Source: Candidatus Poribacteria bacterium
Lineage (GTDB): Bacteria > Poribacteria > WGA-4E > WGA-3G
Length of the DNA stretch: 64,000 nucleotides
Assembly (NCBI GenBank): GCA_022827885.1
Contig: JAJEIP010000048.1
Location: forward strand, 1-64,000
Direction: 5' to 3'
Both the position numbers and the translations under genes were made by a program. Each line of letters starts with the position of its first letter. The stretch's first letter is position 1. Positions 39,009 to 46,935 of this stretch are shown piece after piece. The notes beneath the pieces were generated by a model. It made no database searches. It saw nothing but the letters and a program-made list of their open reading frames with translations, and had not been told where the DNA came from.

Positions 39009-39458
39009 CTAAGTCCGATGGAAGATTTTATCCAACTGCTCGGTGCGGTAAGCAAAGATTTTTTCTATATCCGGACGCACGAAAAATTTATCAACGAGAC
39101 CATCTCCCCAGACCGCATATTTGACCGCATCCCCTACAATAACACCGTCCTCCGTTTCATCAAAGGTATGTGTATGCTGCCAGAGCCGATACGGACCCCG
39201 ACGTTGCGCATCCGCAAAACTGTACGGAGGGTTCCACTCGGTAATTTCGCTCTGCCAGCGAAGCGGGATGCCGCGTAGGTTCAGCCGATAGTCGATACGC
39301 GTTCCGACGACCATTTCAATCGGCGCAGGGGTTAGGACTTCAAAACGGAGCCACGGCGGCGTAATCACAGCGAGGTTATGTGCATCAGAAAAAAAATCGA
39401 AAACTTCTGTCAGTGGCTTTTTAATTGTTTGTTGTGATTTAAAAAGGAAGGTCTTCAT
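39009..39458 (-). CDS. SRPBCC / polyketide cyclase-like ligand-binding protein
   Basis: LTEVFDFFSDAHNLAVITPPWLRFEVLTPAPIEMVVGTRIDYRLNLRGIPLRWQSEITEWNPPYSFAD; internal ATG chosen. Confidence 0.85.
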   Translation of the reverse strand: MKTFLFKSQQTIKKPLTEVFDFFSDAHNLAVITPPWLRFEVLTPAPIEMVVGTRIDYRLNLRGIPLRWQSEITEWNPPYSFADAQRRGPYRLWQHTHTFDETEDGVIVGDAVKYAVWGDGLVDKFFVRPDIEKIFAYRTEQLDKIFHRT

Positions 39459-39786
39459 CGGATTCGTGTTCCAATTGTGCCAAGCGTTTGTCGAGCGCCT
39501 GCTGCTTCCGATCCAAGTGTAGGACATATAGAACAAAGACTAACCAGATAACCAAATAGGCGGAGGCAAGATACTTGAGGCGTGTGCTTTGTGCCTTTTC
39601 CAGTTTTACAACGGACAGTCGCATGGCTTGTGCTAAGGTATCTTCATCGACAGGAACTTCGGATTCCGAACTCGCTTCTTCAATAGCCTTCGCGACTTCG
39701 TCTGCTGTTAAGGTAACTGGGACTTGGGTCGCAAAGATGAATAGCCCTAAAACCACCACAAAACTCACAAGAACCGCTATTTTCAT
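39439..39786 (-). CDS. CcmD-like small membrane protein next to ccmC
   Basis: YLASAYLVIWLVFVLYVLHLDRKQQALDKRLAQLE; start MKIAVLV at 39786. Confidence 0.65.
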   Translation of the reverse strand: MKIAVLVSFVVVLGLFIFATQVPVTLTADEVAKAIEEASSESEVPVDEDTLAQAMRLSVVKLEKAQSTRLKYLASAYLVIWLVFVLYVLHLDRKQQALDKRLAQLEHESDEDLPF

Positions 39787-40463
39787 TGAGATGCCTCCCC
39801 TAAGTATTTCTGCCGGACGATTTCGTAACGCGCTTCCGCCTTTTTCATCCGATACCGCACGATGAGCAGTAGAACAAACAGCATAATGAACGCAAGCAGT
39901 GCCACCATCCATGTCTGTCGCATCGTTGTTTCGAGATTCCATTTAGTGCCACGGTCTGGATGCAACCCTCCGTGCCAGATGTCTACGGCATAATAGACGA
40001 TCGGGACATCAAGGTAGGCAATAATACCGAGGACGGCGGAGTAAAGCCTGCGTTTATCGCCTTCCAGCGCGGAACGGAGAATAAAATAACCGACGTACAT
40101 GAGCCAAAGGACGAGTGTACTCGTGAGACGTGCTTCCCAATTCCACCATGTATTCCAGGCGTATCGCGCCCAGATCGGACCCGACAGCAACGCAATCGTG
40201 CAAAAGACGATACCGAGTTCCGCCGCGGCGACCGCGAGAAGATCGTCGGTCGGTTTTCGTTGGATGAGGTATTTGATGCTGAATACGCAATTAACACCGA
40301 AGGCAACAAAAACGGTGAGTGCAGCAGAGACGTGATAGTAGAAGATTTTTTGGACTTCGAGCATTGTGCCTTCAATACGGGCGTATCCGAAGACGAGATA
40401 GAGCGAGATAAAGATGAGGATGGCAGTGATGATGCCTACAATTTTAGTGCTTAGTCGTCCCAC
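39783..40463 (-). CDS. ccmC: Cytochrome c biogenesis heme handling protein (CcmC/CcsA family)
   Basis: IFYYHVSAALTVFVAFGVNCVFSIKYL; GPIWARYAWNTWWNWEARLTSTLVLWLMYVGYFILR (WWxWE heme motif). Confidence 0.9.
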   Translation of the reverse strand: MGRLSTKIVGIITAILIFISLYLVFGYARIEGTMLEVQKIFYYHVSAALTVFVAFGVNCVFSIKYLIQRKPTDDLLAVAAAELGIVFCTIALLSGPIWARYAWNTWWNWEARLTSTLVLWLMYVGYFILRSALEGDKRRLYSAVLGIIAYLDVPIVYYAVDIWHGGLHPDRGTKWNLETTMRQTWMVALLAFIMLFVLLLIVRYRMKKAEARYEIVRQKYLGEASQ

Positions 40464-41251
40464 AGCTCACTCCCTGTTAGAATTTCGGGTCCGTCTGAGA
40501 GGATCGCCACCGTATGTTCAAAAAGCGCGGATAACGTGCCATCAAGCGTTGAGACGCTCCAACCGTCTGCCAGTATCTGGACATCGGGCAGCCCAACGTT
40601 CACCATCGTTTCAATGGCGAGGACCATCCCCGGTCTCAGACGTAAACCGCGTCCAGCGACCCCCATACACGGGACCTCTGGTGCTTCATGGAGATTCCGC
40701 CCGATACCGTGTCCAGCAAAATTCTGGAGGACAGAAAATCCTGCGGACTCTGCGCCGCCTTGTAACTTAGAAGATATGTCGCCGATACGGTTTCCGGGTT
40801 TCGCTTCAGCAATCGCGTCGTAGAGAGAACTGCGTGTCACGTTAAGCAACTGTGCAGCTGGCGGTGAGATGGCTCCAACAGGGAAGGTGTATGCGTTATC
40901 GCCGTGATATCCTTCGATGTTAACGGCTGTATCAATCCCGAGAATGTCGCCTTCCTGCAGCACCTCCTTTTCATCTGGAATTCCGTGAATGACGATGTCG
41001 TTAAGAGAGGTACATATCGTGGCCGGATAAGGCGCGTGCTCGGGGAGCTGGTAGCCTAAGAAGGAAGATGTGGCGTTGACTTCGGCAATTGTATCCCGCG
41101 AAATGCGTTCCAAGGCGGCAGTCGATACGCCTGGGGCGATTGCCTCTCCGATGCGCTTTAGCACCGTTGCTGCTGCCTTACTGCTCCGTTTCATCTTCTC
41201 AATTTCGAGCTTGTTTTTGATTCTAACTTTGTCCATCGTGTATTTTCCCAA
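40451..41251 (-). CDS. map: Type I methionyl aminopeptidase
   Basis: ICTSLNDIVIHGIPDEKEVLQEGDILGIDTAVNIEGYHGDNAYTFPVG; GHGIGRNLHEAPEVP. Confidence 0.95.
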   Translation of the reverse strand: MGKYTMDKVRIKNKLEIEKMKRSSKAAATVLKRIGEAIAPGVSTAALERISRDTIAEVNATSSFLGYQLPEHAPYPATICTSLNDIVIHGIPDEKEVLQEGDILGIDTAVNIEGYHGDNAYTFPVGAISPPAAQLLNVTRSSLYDAIAEAKPGNRIGDISSKLQGGAESAGFSVLQNFAGHGIGRNLHEAPEVPCMGVAGRGLRLRPGMVLAIETMVNVGLPDVQILADGWSVSTLDGTLSALFEHTVAILSDGPEILTGSELWDD

Positions 41252-42680
41252 TTAAGGTATGTGCTGTTGTACTGTGAACGCGAACGTTAACAACATCTCC
41301 GATATGGCTGTCTGCTTTGGGGAATACAGTCGTCTTGAAACCCTCGGTTTTTCCGTGGTATCTATCTGCGTCGCGCCGGGATTCGCCTTCTACGAGCACT
41401 GCAACGGTGTCCCCGACAACAGCAGTGTTGAGGTCCGCGGAAATGCTTTCTTGGAGTTCAATGATCTGTTTGAGGCGTTCTCCCTTTACTGTTTCAGGGA
41501 CATCATCGGGTAAGGCTTTGTGTGCGAGTGTTCCCTCACGTTCGGAATACTTGAACATGAACGCTGAATCGTATCGGATATCTGCCATCATCTGATACGT
41601 TTCCATGAACTCTTCATCGGTTTCACCACAGAAACCGACAATAATATCGGTTGTGAGGGCAATATCAGGGATGCGTTCACGGAGTTTTGAGACGAGGGTC
41701 CGGTATTCCGCCGCTGTATAGGTGCGGCGCATCCGCTCCAGGACTTCGGTTGAACCCGACTGTAAGGGGAGGTGCAGATGCTTACAGACGGCTGCTGAAT
41801 TCGCCATAGCCTCGATCATACTGTCCGTTGCGTCTGCGGGGTGTGGCGAGGTAAATCGCACACGTTCCAGTCCGTTCACTTCGCCAACGGTGTAGAGAAG
41901 TTCTCCAAAATCGGCACCATTATCTTGATAGGAGTTGACGGTCTGCCCAAGAAGGACGACCTCTTTGAACCCTTGATAAACGAGTTTTTCGACATCTTCA
42001 ACGAGATGTTTTAGGGGGAGACTGCGTTCTCTACCGCGAACGAAAGGGACGATACAGAAGGTGCACATCTTATCGCAGCCCCGCTGGATCGTGAGCCATG
42101 CCCGAATCCCCTCTTTTCGGATGGGCGCGATGTCGGCGTAATCCTCGTTTTTGTCCAATCGTAACCCAACAAAGGGATCGCGATCCGTCAAAGAGACATG
42201 CGATTCGACATCACGTGCCAGGGAATCCAAAGCCGTCGGCAGATTCCGATACGCGTCCGGTCCCATGACGAGATCGACATAAGGGGCAGCCTCCAAGAGA
42301 CGGTCCCGGAGGTGTTGCGCCATACACCCACAGACCCCAATAATGAGTTCTGGGTCGCGACGTTTCCGATGGTTCAGATGTTTCAGCCGATTAATAACTT
42401 TCGTCTCGGCGTTTTCCCGTATCGCGCAAGTGTTGATGAGGACGACATCCGCATCATCGAGGTGTGGGACCGTTTGGTGTCCACTTCGCGCTAAGATACC
42501 TGCCATCAATTCGCTGTCGCTAACGTTCATCTGGCATCCATAGGTTTCAATGTAAACGCGACGGGCGTATGTCGCGGTGGCACGAGAAGTACTTTCGTCT
42601 TGCGGGACCTGTGGGGGTGGATGCGGTCCGTCTGCGATTTCGTTTTTATTGTAGAGTGGGAAAAGCCTATCATTCTTCAT
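41223..42680 (-). CDS. miaB: tRNA-2-methylthio-N6-dimethylallyladenosine synthase
   Basis: YIETYGCQMNVSDSELMAGIL; QRGCDKMCTFCIVPFVRGRERSLP; LHLPLQSGSTEVLERMRRTYT; C-terminal TRAM. Confidence 0.96.
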   Translation of the reverse strand: MKNDRLFPLYNKNEIADGPHPPPQVPQDESTSRATATYARRVYIETYGCQMNVSDSELMAGILARSGHQTVPHLDDADVVLINTCAIRENAETKVINRLKHLNHRKRRDPELIIGVCGCMAQHLRDRLLEAAPYVDLVMGPDAYRNLPTALDSLARDVESHVSLTDRDPFVGLRLDKNEDYADIAPIRKEGIRAWLTIQRGCDKMCTFCIVPFVRGRERSLPLKHLVEDVEKLVYQGFKEVVLLGQTVNSYQDNGADFGELLYTVGEVNGLERVRFTSPHPADATDSMIEAMANSAAVCKHLHLPLQSGSTEVLERMRRTYTAAEYRTLVSKLRERIPDIALTTDIIVGFCGETDEEFMETYQMMADIRYDSAFMFKYSEREGTLAHKALPDDVPETVKGERLKQIIELQESISADLNTAVVGDTVAVLVEGESRRDADRYHGKTEGFKTTVFPKADSHIGDVVNVRVHSTTAHTLIGKIHDGQS

Positions 42681-42699
42681 AGCTCTTTACATACCTGTC

Positions 42700-43476
42700 C
42701 TATTCCTTTTTAGGCGTTTGTAAACTTTTGAGTGCTGCCAGTGCTTTTGCGAGCTCAGCTTCTATTTCTTGTCGTGCGCGTGCTTCTTCTATTGCGCGTG
42801 TTTCTGCTTCTTGTCGTGCGCGTGTTGCCTCTGTTGCGCGTGTTTCTGCTTCTTGTCGTGCGCGTGCTTCTTCCGTCGCACGCGTTTCCGCCTTATCTAC
42901 GCGCTCCCAAGACGGTTCCAACCATGTCTCCAGTCCAGGGTTATACAACCGCAGCATACCATCACGTGCCTCCAATGCTAAACCCAACGTTTCACTCAAG
43001 AGCCGCTGTTCTACAAACTCCATCTCTTCATAGACATCATCAACCAGTCTGAACCCGATGAAGTCCGGATCGATTTCACCGTAGGGATCATAGATAAAGT
43101 ACTCTTTAACCCGCAGGATCTGCTGATAAATCTCCTTTTTCTCGTTGAAATCCCGACGGAAAGTGCTTGGACTCGCAAGTTCCAATACGAAATCAAGGGT
43201 TGGGGGCTGTTCCCATGTTTTATACGTCCGGAGCTCTTTTTTCGACAAACCCCTGACCATGAACACATCCGGAGACACACTTTTCCGAGGATTGCCTTCT
43301 TCGTAATAGAGCAGTAGGTTCCCGGACACATGCACATCCGAGGCGTGCTGGAAATGCTGCTCCAGGATATCTATAACGTCTATCATGACCTTTCGATGTT
43401 TTTCGGTTTCTGCCATCGGTTCACCGTCTGATTCGGGATAGACGAGTGTAGGGGCAAAACCTATTTTTTCTCGCAT
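42700..43476 (-). CDS. Uma2-family (DUF820) putative endonuclease with 14-aa repeat coiled-coil tail
   Basis: VSGNLLLYYEEGNPRKSVSPDVFMVRGLSKKELRTYKTWEQPPTLDFVLELASPST...KEYFIYDP. Confidence 0.88.
   Translation of the reverse strand: MREKIGFAPTLVYPESDGEPMAETEKHRKVMIDVIDILEQHFQHASDVHVSGNLLLYYEEGNPRKSVSPDVFMVRGLSKKELRTYKTWEQPPTLDFVLELASPSTFRRDFNEKKEIYQQILRVKEYFIYDPYGEIDPDFIGFRLVDDVYEEMEFVEQRLLSETLGLALEARDGMLRLYNPGLETWLEPSWERVDKAETRATEEARARQEAETRATEATRARQEAETRAIEEARARQEIEAELAKALAALKSLQTPKKE
42757..42882. repeat. 3 x 42-bp in-frame tandem repeat encoding RATEEARARQEAET-type units
   Basis: RATEEARARQEAET / RATEATRARQEAET / RAIEEARARQEIEA. Confidence 0.8.
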
Positions 43477-43622
43477 CGTGCTATCTCCTTGAAAAGTGCC
43501 TCTGTGAATTTCCTGAGGCTGAAGACGATTGTCAATCCAATCTATGTCGCGTAGATATATGGGTTTGCAAAATGCTCCAAGTTTCTATCCTTTTTATAAC
43601 GAACACACCACATTATACCCAC

Positions 43623-44387
43623 TTATCCAATATAATCTTGATGGTATTTCCAGACATCGACTGTAAAGAGATCACCTATATACGCGAGAACACGATATTT
43701 TAGCGTACGTGTCAGTCCGACATTCACTTTGAACGGAACTGCCTGTGCACAGAGGTACCCGAACGACGCGTCCTCTGCGAGAAACGTTGTTTCACCGTTT
43801 GTCGGATGCGGAAAGATAGCGACACCTACCGCACTCTGTTCAGCAGCCGTGATGCCGGAGAGCGTTCCCCATACCGATCGATTCCCATTCACTTCCGATT
43901 CGCCGAGGCGTCCGTTTGCGTCCGCGGCTTTACGGTACTCCATCTCAACCGTCCGACATCCAAGTCCGATGTTACCCGAAAATTCAAGCGAAGTCGTAGG
44001 CGCGTACAACGCAATGGCGATGTCCAGCACTTGAACTTCGGTTTGAGGTGGATGGACATCCGTGGCGCACGTTTCTACGAGCAGCGGTTCCGACGCGTTC
44101 CACGTTGTGACGATTGTGAAATCTTCCGAGACCCCTCCGTTCGAGGGTTCTCTTTCACGGGTCAGTGTATTCGGGTCGAGTTGCTCGCCGTTGACAGTTC
44201 CCAATGTGAAACAGATCCCTGGTGGATATCGTCCTGGCGTGTGTTCCCCCTCGGTGACTACCCGTCCATCCGGTGCATAAAGCGGATGAAAATAGGGCGG
44301 AGTTTCAGGATCGCCGTAACAGTAAGTGAGTATCGGTGCGCTGTCTTTTGTAATGGATAATTCGTTTTTGTTAATTTCGTGTATCAT
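43623..44387 (-). CDS. Conserved hypothetical protein
   Basis: 254-aa ORF, PYFHPLYAPDGRVVTEGEHTPGRYPPGICFTLGTVNGEQLD; no confident family. Confidence 0.65.
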   Translation of the reverse strand: MIHEINKNELSITKDSAPILTYCYGDPETPPYFHPLYAPDGRVVTEGEHTPGRYPPGICFTLGTVNGEQLDPNTLTREREPSNGGVSEDFTIVTTWNASEPLLVETCATDVHPPQTEVQVLDIAIALYAPTTSLEFSGNIGLGCRTVEMEYRKAADANGRLGESEVNGNRSVWGTLSGITAAEQSAVGVAIFPHPTNGETTFLAEDASFGYLCAQAVPFKVNVGLTRTLKYRVLAYIGDLFTVDVWKYHQDYIG

Positions 44388-44499
44388 ATTCTTTTATCTT
44401 CTTTTATGAAATTATACCACGCGTTTTGAGATAATGCAAGTTTATAGTTGTCAGCAGTCGGGAATCAAGTGTCAGTCATTGGCATAGCCGGAGCACGGT

Positions 44500-44571
44500 T
44501 CGTAGTAGTGCGATTTATCGCACGTCCTAATGCCGTGATAACGGGCAATGAATTGCCCTACTACAAACGGA
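44500..44571. repeat. BIME-like pair of hairpins in inverted arrangement
   Basis: CGGTTCGTAGTAGTGCGATTTATCGCAC ... GGGCAATGAATTGCCCTACTACAAACGG. Confidence 0.75.
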
Positions 44572-44649
44572 TCTGATTGGGTTTGTTATTTGGCTTAAAA
44601 ATAGGGTATAATTTGCATAAAAAAATGAATCAAGAGGAGATTTTTATAT

Positions 44650-45345
44650 ATGGCACCTATTATCGGAATTACATTTGGCGAAAATATTGAGGACAACCCT
44701 TCTAATAATTATATTAAAGCCGTTAAAGAGTTCGGGGGTATACCTCGCACACTATACCCAGGCATATCGGATTTTAAACTCGACGACATAGACGGACTCT
44801 TGCTAACAGGCGGTGGCGATATTCATCCAGACAACTTTGATGCCGAGTGGCACCCAACCCTATATAATGTCGACGAAGATCGCGATGCGTTGGAAATACC
44901 GCTCTGTCAAGAGGCAATCGCCGCCGACCTTCCCGTTTTTGGTATCTGCCGCGGTATTCAGGTGATGGGTGTCGCAATGGGGGGCAGTTTATACCAAGAT
45001 ATACCCTCCGAATTCCCAAAAGAGGCGTCATGTCAATCACAGGTGGACGATGTGGATTCCCGGCACACCATTGAGATTGTTGCAGGCAGTCGTCTCAACC
45101 AAATCACGGGCAAACGCACAGACGAAGTCAATTCCGCCCATCATCAAGCAGTCAGAGAGAAGGGGGACGGATTTGAGGTAACAGCGCGGACAAGGGAAGG
45201 GATTATTGAGGCGATGGAAAATAAATCACAACGATTTGTGCTGGGTGTGCAATACCATCCAGAGCGGATGCTTGAAACCGCCGATTTTCGGGAACACCGA
45301 CGTAAACTCTTTGAGGCGTTTATTAAGGCGGCTTCCGAACAGTAA
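44650..45345 (+). CDS. Gamma-glutamyl-gamma-aminobutyrate hydrolase family (peptidase C26)
   Basis: LLLTGGGDIHPDNF; LPVFGICRGIQVMGVAMGGSLYQDIPSE; VNSAHHQAV; FVLGVQYHPERM. Confidence 0.92.
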   Translation: MAPIIGITFGENIEDNPSNNYIKAVKEFGGIPRTLYPGISDFKLDDIDGLLLTGGGDIHPDNFDAEWHPTLYNVDEDRDALEIPLCQEAIAADLPVFGICRGIQVMGVAMGGSLYQDIPSEFPKEASCQSQVDDVDSRHTIEIVAGSRLNQITGKRTDEVNSAHHQAVREKGDGFEVTARTREGIIEAMENKSQRFVLGVQYHPERMLETADFREHRRKLFEAFIKAASEQ

Positions 45346-45380
45346 TCAGCAGTCGGGAAGGTGAGGTTAGGAAACGTCTC

Positions 45381-46394
45381 CTAAAAATTGGCGACTAAGG
45401 AGACGCGGTGTGTTAATCCGAGAACGCCGAACGGGATGAGCGCATAGTCGATTTGAAAGCGGAGGAACGTCAGCCCAAAACCGCCTCTGAGTCCAGAAAT
45501 CGCGCCCAAATCGTTACCGCCGATCTTGTATTTATAGCCGGTGCGGAGGTGTAAAACATTACCGATCGTGTAGCCTGCCCCGACCCCGATGGCAATATCA
45601 TTGTCGGAGGGACGAATGATGTCTGTTGTGAGGAGGAGTGTGTCATACCAGAGCCTGTAAGCCATGCCTACCCTGAAGGTAAAGGGTAACCCGAACGCTT
45701 CCTCTATGAACTGCACTCGGGGTCCGACGTGCTGTGCGTTGAACCCCAGTGCGAGCGGTATCTCAGGAAAGTTATAGAGTCCACCGAGATCGAAAGCGAT
45801 ACCCGTTCCGCTTTCGTCAGCGATCTGCTCACGCAGGAATTTCGCATTTGCCCCGAAAGCGAGTGAACTGCCGAAACCGCGGGCATACGAGAGAATCAGT
45901 GCCAGATCATAAGGACGAAAAATCGTGGTTTCATTCCCATCCCGATCCCGTCCCTGCAATTCCCCGAAAGACAAGAAACTCGCGCTTGCGCCAAGCGTGC
46001 CTGCGCCTTTAAGCGGAAGTGCGAACCCGACGAATTCATGGTTAATATCGGCGAACCATTCATTATGCATGAGTGCGAGTTGCGGCTGTTGGAGTCTTGC
46101 GAGACCCGCGGGGTTCCAATACGAGGCGTAAAGGTCATCGGCCGCCGCGACTTGAGATTCCCCCATGCTCATCGCCTCTGCGCCGACCCCAATTTTGAGG
46201 AAGGGCATAGCGCGGGTGCCAGCGTTTTCATGGATGTCGGTATTATCCGCGGCTCCTGGCATGCACACGAGGATGAGGGCTATGATAAGCGTGTATGTAA
46301 AGCATCGGTCCATAAAATATTTCCACACAAGGCAACGTGAGTTTACAAGGTATTCTCTACTAATTTTTTCAAGAAAATCTGTGCTGCGTTTCAA
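45381..46394 (-). CDS. PorV/PorQ-like (UPF0164) outer-membrane beta-barrel protein
   Basis: AGTRAMPFLKIGVGAEAMSMGESQVAAADDLYASYWNPAGLARLQQPQLALMHNEWFADINHEFVGFALPL. Confidence 0.82.
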   Translation of the reverse strand: MKRSTDFLEKISREYLVNSRCLVWKYFMDRCFTYTLIIALILVCMPGAADNTDIHENAGTRAMPFLKIGVGAEAMSMGESQVAAADDLYASYWNPAGLARLQQPQLALMHNEWFADINHEFVGFALPLKGAGTLGASASFLSFGELQGRDRDGNETTIFRPYDLALILSYARGFGSSLAFGANAKFLREQIADESGTGIAFDLGGLYNFPEIPLALGFNAQHVGPRVQFIEEAFGLPFTFRVGMAYRLWYDTLLLTTDIIRPSDNDIAIGVGAGYTIGNVLHLRTGYKYKIGGNDLGAISGLRGGFGLTFLRFQIDYALIPFGVLGLTHRVSLVANF

Positions 46395-46538
46395 TTTAGT
46401 ATATCACACTAAGATCTGGAAGTCAAGAGTAGGATTCTCAGGGATGTGTAAATATTTTGCTGTGCAGTGAGAGTGGTCTGAATCGCAGATTTTCGCGAAT
46501 GACGCGGGTTTCACGGATTTTAAGCGTTTTTTTTATAC

Positions 46539-46697
46539 TAACCCAAGTTACTACCTACAAGATTTTAGGTATGTAGACACTATTTTTCATTTAAATTGAT
46601 TCATTGGACCACAGATGTTTCGTAGCGTAAACTTTTAGTTTGCGCATTCACAAGCACAATTTAAAAGATTATGCTACAACGGTGTCAACTTAGGTTT
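46539..46697. mobile_element. Candidate MITE-like element, second copy
   Basis: TAACCCAAGTTACTACCTACAAGATTTTAGGTATGTAGAC ... TGTAGCGTAAACTT-like core ... TATGCTACAACGGTGTCAACTTAGGTTT. Confidence 0.5.
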
Positions 46698-46698
46698 T

Positions 46699-46866
46699 AG
46701 AACCCAAATTACGACTAACAAATTTTGCACATTCCAGAAAGGTTTTTTTAGTCTCTTTCCACTTCCACACCCCAGAGGGGTGGTATGTCTATAGAAAATG
46801 GCGTATTTACACAAGCGCACTCCAGCGGAGTGCTATGTTTATCATAGGTAGCAACTTGTGTTTTTA
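46699..46866. mobile_element. Diverged third element with related ends and two internal hairpins
   Basis: Left AGAACCCAAATTACGACTAACAAATTTT, right TAGGTAGCAACTTGTGTTTTTA; hairpins at 46768-46782 and 46817-46833. Confidence 0.35.
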
Positions 46867-46935
46867 TAGTAAAAATGTCCAATAGGCATTTTTCCCTCTC
46901 AACAGTTACTCCTATAAGAACGTTTTTGGAGGCAA

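Noticed and set aside
42728-43052. Overlapping plus-strand ORFs rich in Ala/Ser/Arg/Val/Leu
   Set aside because: Antisense translations of the Uma2 coiled-coil repeat region; the minus-strand frame has recognisable domain content.
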